From an uncultured Polaribacter sp. (GTDB lineage: Bacteria > Bacteroidota > Bacteroidia > Flavobacteriales > Flavobacteriaceae), in assembly GCA_947497755.1 (NCBI GenBank), contig CANMHT010000002.1:620001-684000 (forward strand): a stretch of 64,000 nucleotides of DNA, in the 5' to 3' direction. Below are positions 9,523 through 18,443 of this stretch, one piece after another. A model generated the notes under the pieces. That model ran no database searches. It saw only the letters and a program-made list of their open reading frames with translations, and was not told where the DNA came from. Both the position numbers and the translations under genes were made by a program. The stretch's first letter is position 1; each line of letters begins with the position of its first letter.

Positions 9523-9550
9523 AAAAAACCTCATCGGGATAAGATGAGGC
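9523..9550 (-). terminator. Hairpin with U-run between the two POT genes
   Basis: On the minus strand GCCTCATC (9550-9543 region) pairs with GATGAGG (9535-9529) across a 7-base loop and is followed by six U residues. It lies 18 bases after the stop of the upstream POT gene. A second, competing 8-bp pairing is possible between TGAGGTTT (9533-9526) and AAACCTCA (9510-9503), the latter placed just before the next start codon. Confidence 0.75.
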
Positions 9551-9567
9551 TTTTGAATATGTAATGA

Positions 9568-11106
9568 TTAGTGTACGTTACCCATTAACTTTTTCATCAA
9601 TGGAGAGAAAATTAATACAACCAATCCAGCACCAACAGAATACATAGCAATTAACTCGAACCCGTTAGTGTAAACTTCTAAAGTGTCTAATCCTCCGACA
9701 TTTTTATCTGTACTTTCGATAGCTAATTGTTTTGAGATAAACCCAACAATTTGGAAAGCATAAGCAGAAGATAAGAACCAAATACCCATCATAAATGCTA
9801 CAATGCGTTTTGGTGATAAATCTGTAATTTTTGATAATCCTACAGGAGACATAAATAATTCACCAATAGAGATTACAAAATACATTACAAATAAATAAGT
9901 AAAAGGTACCATTCCGTTTTCATCTGCACTAGCTCCACTGATAGATAAAATATAAAAACTAGCCCCAGCTAAAACTAACCCCATACCAAATTTATACGGA
10001 GTTCTAGGGTTAAGCCCTTTTTTAGATAAATAAGCCCATAATAAAGAAACAGGAATAGATAATACTACAATAACTAACGAATTTAATGAGTTAGTCTGAC
10101 TGGCATTCATAATACCATCTAATGCAACATTTCTATCAGCAAATAAAGTAATTACACTTCCAGATAATTCATGGAATCCCCAGAATAAAGTCATAAAGAA
10201 AGTAATTAATAAAGCCATAATTAACTTTTTACGTTCATCAGGAGTAGACTTAGCTATTACTGTTATCATATAAATTAAAATTCCAACACCAAGTAACTTA
10301 AATAGTAATCCTACATAATTTTGATCTCCTAAAAAAGTATCTCCACCAGCTATAGCTTTGTACGAAAAAAGTAAATAAGCAACAATTGGAGCACATAAAA
10401 AAGATACAATAGGTACAAAAGTTTTTTGAGGAACTCCTAAGATTTTCTTTTCGTATACTTCTTGGTTTGGTGGTAATCCTTTATCTCCAAAAACATTCTT
10501 TTTGATTCCGCTCCAGAAGAATGCTAATCCTGTTAACATTCCAATTCCTGCCAATCCAAATCCATAATGCCAACCATAAGTTTCTCCTAGCCAACCACAT
10601 AGTAATGGAGCTGCAAATCCACCAATATTAATTCCCATATAGAAAATAGTAAAACCAGAATCTTTTCTTCTGTCACCATCTTTATATAATGAACCTACAA
10701 AAGTTGAAATGTTTGGTTTAAAGAATCCGTTTCCTACAACAATAAATGCCAATGCCAAAAAGAAAGCAATGTCGTTTTCAATAGCCAAAACAAAGTGTCC
10801 TAAAGACATTAAAATACCTCCTAAAAATATAGAAGAACGCATTCCTAAAATCTTATCAGAAACTCTACCTCCAATTACTGTAGAAGCATATACTAAAGAA
10901 CCATAAGAAGCATATACTGCTGCTGCTGCTGTGTCTTTTTCTGCTAAAGCTTGAAAAATTTCTTTGGTCATGTAAAGCATTAATAATGCTCTCATTCCAT
11001 AGAAACTAAATCGTTCCCATAGTTCTGCAAAGAATAAATAAAATAATCCTTTTGGATGACCGAACATTTGTGGTTCGTTTGATTGTGTTATAGTTGAATC
11101 TGCCAT
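9568..11106 (-). CDS. Proton-dependent oligopeptide transporter (POT/PTR2 family)
   Basis: A 512-residue POT family peptide:proton symporter, paralogous to the next gene downstream. Family signatures are present: FFAELWERFSFYGMRALLML in helix 1 and FYMGINIGGFAAPLLCGW in helix 5. Alternating hydrophobic segments fit 12-14 transmembrane helices. The start lies two bases after the DPP IV stop, so the two genes are almost certainly one transcript: a dipeptidyl peptidase and a dipeptide importer. Substrate range cannot be read from the sequence. Confidence 0.94.
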   Translation of the reverse strand: MADSTITQSNEPQMFGHPKGLFYLFFAELWERFSFYGMRALLMLYMTKEIFQALAEKDTAAAAVYASYGSLVYASTVIGGRVSDKILGMRSSIFLGGILMSLGHFVLAIENDIAFFLALAFIVVGNGFFKPNISTFVGSLYKDGDRRKDSGFTIFYMGINIGGFAAPLLCGWLGETYGWHYGFGLAGIGMLTGLAFFWSGIKKNVFGDKGLPPNQEVYEKKILGVPQKTFVPIVSFLCAPIVAYLLFSYKAIAGGDTFLGDQNYVGLLFKLLGVGILIYMITVIAKSTPDERKKLIMALLITFFMTLFWGFHELSGSVITLFADRNVALDGIMNASQTNSLNSLVIVVLSIPVSLLWAYLSKKGLNPRTPYKFGMGLVLAGASFYILSISGASADENGMVPFTYLFVMYFVISIGELFMSPVGLSKITDLSPKRIVAFMMGIWFLSSAYAFQIVGFISKQLAIESTDKNVGGLDTLEVYTNGFELIAMYSVGAGLVVLIFSPLMKKLMGNVH

Positions 11107-11108
11107 AA

Positions 11109-13343
11109 TTACCCTTTAATTTTAGTTGTTTTATTTTTATCAGTACCTCCTAAATTCTCTTGAATGAAAGTGGTCATTTTTTTATACAAATGTAATCTTG
11201 TGTTTTTTCCTCTGTAAATTCCATGTGCTCTATCTGGATAGATAGCCATATCAAATTGTTTGTTTGCTTTTACTAAAGCATTAATCATTCTCATAGAATT
11301 TTGTACATGTACATTGTCATCTCCAGATCCATGTACTAATAAATAATTTCCTTCTAGTTTATCAGCATAATTTATTGGAGAGTTCTCATCATATCCATTT
11401 GGGTTTTCTTGTGGAGTTCTCATAAAACGTTCTGTATAAACAGTGTCGTAAAATCTCCAGCTAGTAACAGGTGCAACAGCAATTGCCGTTTTAAAGATGT
11501 CTCCTCCTTTTAATAAACAATTGGTACTCATATGACCACCAAAACTCCATCCCCAAATACCAATATTATTCTCATCAATATAAGGTCTTGTAGCTAGTTG
11601 TTTTGCTGCAGCAATTTGATCTTCAGTTTCATACTTTACCAAGTTTAAGTAAGTAGACTTTTTAAAATCAGCTCCTTTATAACCTGTTCCTCTTCCATCA
11701 ACACAAGCAATGATATATCCTTGTTGTGCTAACATTTGATGCCAATAATCATTTGTGCCATTCCATCTGTTAGCTACTTGCTGAGAACCTGGTCCAGAAT
11801 ATTGGAACATTAACATTGGATATTTTTTGTTCTCATCAAAATTAGAAGGTTTGATCATCCACATGTTTAAGTCATTTCCATTTACATTGATAGTTGTAAA
11901 TTCTTTTTGACTCATGTTGTATTCTGTAATCTTTTCTTTTAACTCTTTGTTGTCTTTGATTGTTTTTAACAATTTACCTTCTCCGTTGTATAAAGAATAC
12001 ACAGTTGGAGTATTTGCATCAGAAAAAGTATTGATAAAATAGTGTAGGTTTTTACTAAATGACGCAGCATTGGTTCCGAAAGGATTGCTTAGAATCTTTT
12101 TATCTGTTCCATCTAAATTAATGCTATAAACACCTCTATTTATTGATCCGTTTTCTACAGATTGGTAATAAATTGTGTTCTTTTCTTTATTAAAACCATA
12201 GTAATTTGTTACTTCCCAATCTCCTTTTGTAACTTGATTGATTAGTTTTCCTGCTTCGTTGTAATGATAAATATGATTAAATCCATTTTTTTCACTTGTC
12301 CAAATAAAGCTGTTGTCATTTAAGAAAGTTAAGTTGTCATGAATATCAACATAAGCTTTATCAGTTTCGTGTAATAATAAAGATCTTCTTCCATTAGAAG
12401 CATTTACATTATGTAACTTTAAATCATTTTGATGCCTGTTTAAAGTAAAAGCAACTAAAATATTGTTTTTGTTAGACCATTTTATTCTTGGGATATATTC
12501 GTAATCTCCTAAGTTTACTTTTCTAGTATTTCTACTATTGATGTTGTACATGTGTAAAGTAACAATGGCATTTTTTTCTCCTGCTTTAGGGTATTTAAAT
12601 TTTTGCTGTGTAGGATAAAGTTCGCTTCCTACCATATCCATAGAAAATTCATTTACTCTAGTTTCGTCAAAACGCAAAAAAGCAAGATTTTTACTATCCT
12701 TGCTCCATTCAAAAGCTCTAACAAAAGAGAACTCTTCTTCATAAACCCAGTCACAGATTCCGTTAATAATATGATTCTTTTTACCGTCTCTAGTAACCTT
12801 AGTAACACTATTGTTTCTCAGGTTTTTAATATAGATGTTGTTGTTTTTAGCATAGGCTACTTTTTTACTATCCGGAGAAAAAGTAGGTTCTTGAATTTCT
12901 TTGCCGATTAAACTTAGCTTTTTACTAGCAATATCATACACATAATAAGTACCTGTATAAGATCTTCTGTAAATTTGATTAAAGTTAAAACCTAATAGCA
13001 ATTTACTTTCATCGTTGTTAAAACGATATGAGCTAAAACTTGGAGAAGGGAAATTCTTTAAGTCTTTACTATCTACAATCGTTGCAACTTTTTCTAAAGT
13101 AGCATAACTGTATTTATCTACAGAAGTAGACTTCGTTTCTTTGTTATAATTTAAAAGCGTGTAAAAATCACCATTCATTGAGTTTAAAGAATTCATTCTA
13201 TCGGTAGAAAAAGTACCATTCCAGATTTCTTCTAAGGTGATGTTTTTAGTGCCTGCAGTTTGATTTGCACTGGTTTGATTTTTAGCATTTTCTGAACAAG
13301 AAAAAAAGATTGTTAGAATAGCTAAAAGAACTATTTTCTTCAT
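11109..13343 (-). CDS. Dipeptidyl-peptidase IV-like S9 peptidase (lipoprotein)
   Basis: A 744-residue prolyl oligopeptidase-family serine peptidase that removes Xaa-Pro or Xaa-Ala dipeptides from N-termini. The signal peptide ends in a lipobox (LAILTIFFSCSEN), so the mature enzyme is a lipoprotein. An N-terminal eight-bladed propeller (DPPIV_N, to about residue 470) contains DWVYEEEFSF, the substrate-amine-binding Glu pair of DPP IV. The catalytic domain has GWSFGG (Ser600), GSGDDNVH (Asp675) and RAHGI (His707). The two POT transporters follow within two bases and after a short gap, forming a peptide breakdown-and-uptake unit. It diverges from HMG-CoA reductase. Confidence 0.95.
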   Translation of the reverse strand: MKKIVLLAILTIFFSCSENAKNQTSANQTAGTKNITLEEIWNGTFSTDRMNSLNSMNGDFYTLLNYNKETKSTSVDKYSYATLEKVATIVDSKDLKNFPSPSFSSYRFNNDESKLLLGFNFNQIYRRSYTGTYYVYDIASKKLSLIGKEIQEPTFSPDSKKVAYAKNNNIYIKNLRNNSVTKVTRDGKKNHIINGICDWVYEEEFSFVRAFEWSKDSKNLAFLRFDETRVNEFSMDMVGSELYPTQQKFKYPKAGEKNAIVTLHMYNINSRNTRKVNLGDYEYIPRIKWSNKNNILVAFTLNRHQNDLKLHNVNASNGRRSLLLHETDKAYVDIHDNLTFLNDNSFIWTSEKNGFNHIYHYNEAGKLINQVTKGDWEVTNYYGFNKEKNTIYYQSVENGSINRGVYSINLDGTDKKILSNPFGTNAASFSKNLHYFINTFSDANTPTVYSLYNGEGKLLKTIKDNKELKEKITEYNMSQKEFTTINVNGNDLNMWMIKPSNFDENKKYPMLMFQYSGPGSQQVANRWNGTNDYWHQMLAQQGYIIACVDGRGTGYKGADFKKSTYLNLVKYETEDQIAAAKQLATRPYIDENNIGIWGWSFGGHMSTNCLLKGGDIFKTAIAVAPVTSWRFYDTVYTERFMRTPQENPNGYDENSPINYADKLEGNYLLVHGSGDDNVHVQNSMRMINALVKANKQFDMAIYPDRAHGIYRGKNTRLHLYKKMTTFIQENLGGTDKNKTTKIKG

Positions 13344-13455
13344 TAGTTGTGTTGTTATTTAATAAAAGATTGCCAAGTTTACGGAAAAATCGGCAAAAAT
13401 CCTGCCTAAAAAGTCAGAAAAATAGAATATTAAGATGATTTTCATTCGATTCAGT

Positions 13456-13463
13456 TATCTTTG
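13456..13463 (+). promoter_or_regulatory. Candidate -7 box for the HMG-CoA reductase operon
   Basis: TATCTTTG is a perfect TAnnTTTG match 24 bases before the ATG. No TTG is found at the usual spacing upstream. Confidence 0.5.
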
Positions 13464-13486
13464 CCACACGTAAAAAGCCCGATTCA

Positions 13487-14767
13487 ATGACCAAAATTAT
13501 TTCAGGATTTTCCAAACTAACCAAAGAGAAAAAAATCCAATGGCTATCAGAAAACTACTTTAGTTCTCAGCCAGAAATTATCAATACGATTAAACAATAT
13601 TGGAATGCAGATGAAAAATTACAACAGCTGCATGATGACTTTATTGAAAATACCATTTCTAATTTTTATTTGCCTTATGGTGTTGCTCCTAACTTTGTAA
13701 TTAATGGCGAAAATTATGTGATTCCGATGGTGGTAGAAGAGAGCTCTGTGGTTGCAGCGGCTTCATTGGTTGCTAAATTTTGGAGTACTCGTGGAGGTTT
13801 TACAGCAGAAGTAATTTCTACAACAAAGATTGGTCAGGTACATTTTATGTACAAAGGAGATAAAGAAACATTAAGCTCATATTTTAATAATCAAAAAGAG
13901 AACTTATACAAAGCTACGGCTTCCATTACAAAAAATATGGAAAAGCGTGGAGGCGGAATTTTAGATATCGAATTGGTTGACAAGACAGATAAGTTAGCTG
14001 ATTATTATCAATTGCATGTTACTTTTGAAACAAAAGACTCTATGGGAGCTAATTTTATCAATTCTTGTTTGGAGGCAATTGCAAAAGCGTTTCGTAGAGA
14101 TGATATTGAAATCATTATGAGTATTTTGTCTAATTATGTTCCTGAATGTGTAGTAAAATCTGAAGTTTCTTGTAAGATTGAAGATTTGGGTGGAGAAAAT
14201 CCGCAAAAGTTTGCAGAAAGATTTAAACAAGCTGTAGAAATTGCATCAATTGAACCTTATAGAGCGGTTACTCATAATAAAGGAATTATGAATGGAATAG
14301 ACGCTGTTGTGTTGGCAACAGGGAATGATTTTAGAGCTATTGAAGCTGGCGCTCATGCCTATGCAACTAAAGATGGAAGTTATAGCAGTTTAACACATTG
14401 TGAAATTGATAATGGTATTTTTAGATTTTGGATTGAGGTGCCACTTGCTTTAGGAACTGTTGGAGGTTTAACAGCCTTGCATCCAATGGCAAAACTATCT
14501 TTAGATATGTTACAAAAGCCTTCAGCTCCAGAGTTAATGCAAATTATTGCCACGGCTGGATTGGCACAGAATTTTGCAGCTTTAAGAGCATTGACAACAA
14601 ACGGAATTCAAGAAGGCCATATGAAAATGCATTTGATGAATATTTTAAATCAATTGCATGCTACCAATGAAGAGAAAGAAGAGATGGTAGCTTATTTTAA
14701 AGATAAAACAGTTTCTCATAGTGCAGTTGTAGAGAGATTTAATGAGTTGAGAAAGGTGAATGGCTGA
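13487..14767 (+). CDS. mvaA: Hydroxymethylglutaryl-CoA reductase, class II (degradative type)
   Basis: A 426-residue class II HMG-CoA reductase. It interconverts HMG-CoA and mevalonate; in Flavobacteriia, which use the mevalonate route, it supplies mevalonate. The N-terminal ENTISNFYLPYGVAPNF matches the class II ENVIG-x-xxLPLGIATNF motif, with the active-site Glu; KRGGGILDIE, the NADH-binding region and a C-terminal catalytic His region (EGHMKMHL) are present. Its 5' neighbour diverges; a GHMP kinase and a flavoprotein follow closely. The stop codon TGA is part of a palindromic repeat-like element (14762-14781), so the last residues of this protein are encoded by the repeat. Confidence 0.96.
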   Translation: MTKIISGFSKLTKEKKIQWLSENYFSSQPEIINTIKQYWNADEKLQQLHDDFIENTISNFYLPYGVAPNFVINGENYVIPMVVEESSVVAAASLVAKFWSTRGGFTAEVISTTKIGQVHFMYKGDKETLSSYFNNQKENLYKATASITKNMEKRGGGILDIELVDKTDKLADYYQLHVTFETKDSMGANFINSCLEAIAKAFRRDDIEIIMSILSNYVPECVVKSEVSCKIEDLGGENPQKFAERFKQAVEIASIEPYRAVTHNKGIMNGIDAVVLATGNDFRAIEAGAHAYATKDGSYSSLTHCEIDNGIFRFWIEVPLALGTVGGLTALHPMAKLSLDMLQKPSAPELMQIIATAGLAQNFAALRALTTNGIQEGHMKMHLMNILNQLHATNEEKEEMVAYFKDKTVSHSAVVERFNELRKVNG

Positions 14768-14781
14768 GCGTAGTCGAAGCC
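14762..14781. repeat. REP-like imperfect palindrome overlapping mvaA stop
   Basis: The 20-base stretch begins GGCTGAGCG and ends TCGAAGCC. It is an imperfect palindrome with GGCT/AGCC-type ends and resembles the short 'CTGAGCGTAGTCGAA' element that I recall as scattered in many Bacteroidota genomes. It is noticeably more GC-rich than its surroundings. It supplies the TGA of the HMG-CoA reductase gene. I found no second copy in this window. Confidence 0.6.
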
Positions 14782-14795
14782 AACAATAAAGAAAC

Positions 14796-15752
14796 ATGAG
14801 CAAATACTATAGTAACGGGAAATTATTATTTACTGGAGAATATCTGGTGTTAGACGGCGCTAAATCTTTGGCTTTACCTACTCAATTTGGTCAAGATTTG
14901 GTAATTTCTCCCATAAAAGAGCCACAATTAGTTTGGGGAAGTTTTACAGTTACAGGAGAATGTTGGTTCGAAGCTGTTTTTGATCTGCCAAAGTTGCGTT
15001 TAAAAAATGCTACCTTTAATTCTGATGTTGAAGGAAGTGCAGAGTTTATTGCAGAAACTTTACAAACGATTTTAACAGAAGCTAGAAAATTAAATCCAGA
15101 TTTTTTACAGGTTGATAGTGGGTTTGTAGTTAAAACTAATCTCAATTTTCCAAGAAATTGGGGACTGGGAAGTTCATCAACTTTGATTAATAATATTGCT
15201 TCTTGGGCAAATGTAAATGCTTATGATTTACTGTGGAATGCTTTTTCTGGAAGTGGTTATGATATTGCCTGTGCTCAAAATAATTCACCGATTTTATATC
15301 AACTAGAAAATCATAATACAAGTCAAAAACCTAAGGTCGATTCTGTTGAATTTAACCCGAGTTTTAAAGAAGAATTGTTTTTTGTATATCTAAATAAAAA
15401 GCAGAATAGTAGAGAAGGAATCAAGAGGTATAAATTGTATCAGTCTAAAAAAGACAATATTACTATTCAAAAAGATATTGATGAAGTTTCGATGATTACC
15501 CAAGAGTTTTTAAATGTAACTTCTACTAAAGATTTAGAAAAAGTAATGTTAGAGCATGAGCGCTTGATAGCTTCTATTATTCAATTAAACCCTATAAAAG
15601 AAGCACTTTTTTCTGATTATTTTGGAGCAGTGAAAAGTTTGGGAGCTTGGGGTGGTGACTTTATATTAGCAACTGGAAATGAAGATAGTTTAAATTACTT
15701 TAAAGAAAAGGGATTTTATACAGTTGTACCTTATTCTAAAATGATTTTATGA
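14796..15752 (+). CDS. GHMP-family kinase, probable phosphomevalonate kinase
   Basis: A 318-residue GHMP kinase. Motif 1 is GKLLFTGEYLVLDGAKSLA, motif 2 is NWGLGSSSTLINNIA (ATP phosphate-binding), and a C-terminal LGAWGGDFILAT fits motif 3. The GEYLVLDG start and SGSGYDIACA segment resemble phosphomevalonate kinases more than mevalonate kinases. A separate mevalonate kinase and a diphosphomevalonate decarboxylase occur at 26.3 and 24.6 kb, so the missing step of the classical pathway (mevalonate-5-phosphate to the diphosphate) is the natural assignment here. This assignment is inference from motif likeness and pathway completeness. It overlaps the next gene by four bases (ATGA). Confidence 0.82.
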   Translation: MSKYYSNGKLLFTGEYLVLDGAKSLALPTQFGQDLVISPIKEPQLVWGSFTVTGECWFEAVFDLPKLRLKNATFNSDVEGSAEFIAETLQTILTEARKLNPDFLQVDSGFVVKTNLNFPRNWGLGSSSTLINNIASWANVNAYDLLWNAFSGSGYDIACAQNNSPILYQLENHNTSQKPKVDSVEFNPSFKEELFFVYLNKKQNSREGIKRYKLYQSKKDNITIQKDIDEVSMITQEFLNVTSTKDLEKVMLEHERLIASIIQLNPIKEALFSDYFGAVKSLGAWGGDFILATGNEDSLNYFKEKGFYTVVPYSKMIL

Positions 15753-16960
15753 GTAAAATAATTATTGTAGGTGGTGGTGCAGCTGGTTTTTTTACTGCTA
15801 TCAATGCAAAAGAACAAAATCCTGATTTAGATATTGTTATTCTAGAAAAAGGAAAAGAGGTATTACAAAAAGTAAAAATTTCTGGAGGAGGTCGTTGTAA
15901 TGTAACTCATGCTTGTTTTGAACCAAAAGAATTGGTAAAGTTTTATCCACGTGGAGAAAAAGAGTTACTCGGACCTTTTCATACTTTTATGACTGGTGAT
16001 ACTTTTGAGTGGTTTGATGATAGAGGTGTTCCACTAAAGATAGAAAATGATAATCGTGTATTTCCAGAAGCCAATACTTCTCAGGCTATAATCGATTGTT
16101 TTCAAGAACAAGTAGCAGCTTTGGGAATTAAAGTATTGAAGAATCACGGGGTTACTTCAATAATAAAAAAAGAGCATCAATGGTTGGTGCAGACCAAACA
16201 ACAAGAATTTATTGCTGATAAATTAGTTATTGCTGCAGGAAGTAGTAATAAAGTTTGGGAGTTGGCAAAGAGTTTAGATCATTCAATTGTACAACCTGTT
16301 CCTTCTTTGTTTACATTTAATATCAAAGATCAACGAATTATAGATTTATTAGGACTTTCTGTACCAAATGCTACTGTGAAAATTGCCAAAACGAAATTAG
16401 AATCTACCGGTCCATTATTAATTACACATTGGGGAATGAGTGGTCCAGCTGTTTTAAAACTATCGGCTTTTGGAGCCAGGTATTTGGCCGAAAAAAAATA
16501 CCAGTATAATGTAGAGGTAAACTGGCTTTCTAGACCAACAGAAAAAGTGCTCAATGTACTACGTAACTTAAAAAAGAAAGAACCTAAAAAAACAGTAGCG
16601 TTAAAATCTCCTTTTACAGATCTTCCTAAAAGATTATGGGAGCGTTTGGTAATTGCTTCAGAAATTAAAGTACAGCAGAAATGGGCAGATATGAGCAATG
16701 TACAATTAGAAAAATTAGCATTACAACTAACCAAAGGAATTTACAATGCTAACGGTAAAAGTACTTTTAAAGAAGAGTTTGTTACTGCTGGAGGAATCGA
16801 TTTAAAAGAGATTAATTTTAAACGTTTTGAAAGCAAAAAACATTCCAATTTATTTTTTGTTGGAGAAGTCTTAAATATAGATGCAGTTACTGGTGGTTTT
16901 AACTTTCAAAATGCTTGGACTGGAGGTTTTATTTGTGCAAAAGCATTGAGTGAAATTTAA
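15749..16960 (+). CDS. BaiN/YhiN-type NAD(P)/FAD-dependent oxidoreductase
   Basis: A 403-residue flavoprotein of the HI0933/YhiN/BaiN family. The N-terminal FAD-binding Rossmann motif is IIIVGGGAAGFFTAINA, followed by the family signature KVKISGGGRCNVTH and, at the C-terminus, TAGGIDLKEI and VGEVLNIDAVTGGFNFQNAW. The physiological substrate of this family is uncertain in most bacteria. Translation is probably coupled to the GHMP kinase (ATGA overlap). A terminator hairpin follows immediately. Confidence 0.92.
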   Translation: MSKIIIVGGGAAGFFTAINAKEQNPDLDIVILEKGKEVLQKVKISGGGRCNVTHACFEPKELVKFYPRGEKELLGPFHTFMTGDTFEWFDDRGVPLKIENDNRVFPEANTSQAIIDCFQEQVAALGIKVLKNHGVTSIIKKEHQWLVQTKQQEFIADKLVIAAGSSNKVWELAKSLDHSIVQPVPSLFTFNIKDQRIIDLLGLSVPNATVKIAKTKLESTGPLLITHWGMSGPAVLKLSAFGARYLAEKKYQYNVEVNWLSRPTEKVLNVLRNLKKKEPKKTVALKSPFTDLPKRLWERLVIASEIKVQQKWADMSNVQLEKLALQLTKGIYNANGKSTFKEEFVTAGGIDLKEINFKRFESKKHSNLFFVGEVLNIDAVTGGFNFQNAWTGGFICAKALSEI

Positions 16961-16962
16961 AA

Positions 16963-16990
16963 AGACTGTATTTACAGTCTCTTTTTTTAT
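16963..16990 (+). terminator. Intrinsic terminator, probably bidirectional
   Basis: AGACTGTA (16963-16970) and TACAGTCT (16973-16980) form an 8-bp stem followed by a T-run on the plus strand. It lies between convergent genes and overlaps the 3' end of the serine hydrolase gene on the minus strand. Confidence 0.85.
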
Positions 16991-18334
16991 TCTTTCTTTA
17001 TATATTTTCCTCTGTAACTGCCTTGTTCAAAGAGTAGTGATTTTCCATCAGCAGAAAAAGTAAACGTGATGGATTCTGCATACATCTGATTAAAGATAAA
17101 CTTATTGTTGCCTTTGTAAACTAATGGTTTTTTAAATTCATCTTTAATAACATGCACTAAAGTGGTTTTATCTTGAATAAAAGCGGCAATGTCGTTGCTA
17201 TCTTTTTCATAAACATAAGTCCCTGCAAATTTTTTAATTTCAGCTTCTGAAATCTCGATAAGAGCATCGTTAAAATAAAGTTTAAGAATTTCAGAATAAA
17301 TGGTGTTAATATCAATTTTAGCACCATTGGAAATCAATGTAAAGGCTAATTTTTCTTTTGGAAAGTAAATGGCTGTTGATCTAAAACCATCGATGTTTCC
17401 GCGATGTCCAAAGCCTTGTCTGTCATTTATTTTATATCTAATAAGTCCCATTCCAAAATCATCTTTTATGGTTTTCATAAGATTCAAACTTTTGGATGTT
17501 AGAATATTACCTGTAAATAAAGCTTTCATAAAGATGTTTATATCATTGGCAGTCGAAATAATATCACCACTTCCTTTAGTAATTGACATATCAGTTTCTG
17601 GAAATTCTCTCCATTTTTCTTTAAAGCTATAAGAGTAAGATTCGTTATTTGTGGAATTAATTTTTTTTTCCAATTTGTGTGTTTTTTAAGTTTAAAGGCT
17701 TGCTTATTTTTTCTATTAATAATTGTTCTAATGAAGCATTATAAACCTTTTCTAAGATTAAGGCTAATAAGAAATAGTTAGAATTGCTATATGCAGCTTT
17801 GGTATTTGGTTCAAAGTCACTTGGATATTTTGAAATAAGATCCAACATTTTTTTAGATGATTGGTGTTGAGTTCTGTACTCGAAAAATTGCTGGTCTCGA
17901 GTGAAATTATGAATTCCGCTTCTGTGTTGCAGTAAATCTGCTATGGTAATTTTAGCAGCATTTTTTATACTAGGAAAAAAGGTTTCTATAGTCTTGTTTA
18001 GTTCTAATTTACCTTCTTCAATAGCTCTTAAAATAAGGACAGCAGTAAATGTTTTAGAAATAGAACCAATACGATATTTTGTAGCTGAATTAGATTTTTG
18101 AGAAGTAGTTATATTGCTAAAACCAATCGACTTAGAATAGATAGATTTGCCTTTATAAGACAAATTTAAGGTTCCCATAAAAGCATCATTTTTTTTATAG
18201 TTCTCTAAAAGGCTATCAATAGCTGTTTTATAGGAAGTTGCTTTGTTATTTGTAGCTTGTTTGTTTTTGTTCTTAGATGTGCAAGAAGATAATAGTATTA
18301 CTAAAAATACTATTGTCAAAAGTAGTTTTTTCAT
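16987..18334 (-). pseudogene. Class C serine hydrolase (beta-lactamase-like), frameshifted
   Basis: Two overlapping reading frames together make one serine hydrolase of the penicillin-binding-protein-like/class C family. The 5' part (ATG at 18334, lipoprotein signal ending ILLSSCTSK) carries the SxxK motif in GSISKTF and the Y-x-N motif in AAYSNSNY; the 3' part carries GFGHRGNIDGF, the HxG version of the KTG box, and a C-terminal extra domain. The break lies in a run of nine A (T9 at 17661-17669 on the plus strand). With eight A the frame is continuous and aligns without gap to the intact paralogue at 21112-22158. It may be a true pseudogene, a slippage-controlled gene or a sequencing error. 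The frame's upstream extension to 18403 is not real, as it runs into a terminator. Confidence 0.85.
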
Positions 18335-18390
18335 TGTAGTGAATATTTTCCCTTTTGACTGATAATGACAAAAATAAGTTACAGAAAAAT

Positions 18391-18423
18391 AAAAAAAAGC
18401 CATTTAGTAATTGTTAAATGGCT
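18391..18423 (-). terminator. Intrinsic terminator
   Basis: A 9-bp stem (AGCCATTTA at 18398-18406 with its complement at 18415-18423) followed on the minus strand by eight U residues. It lies 21 bases after the stop of the membrane protein gene at 18444. Confidence 0.87.
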
Positions 18424-18443
18424 TTTCTACATGAGAGTATAAT

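Noticed and set aside
18335..18403. An upstream extension of the serine hydrolase frame
   Set aside because: It runs into the terminator hairpin of the preceding gene, and the lipoprotein signal peptide starts at 18334.
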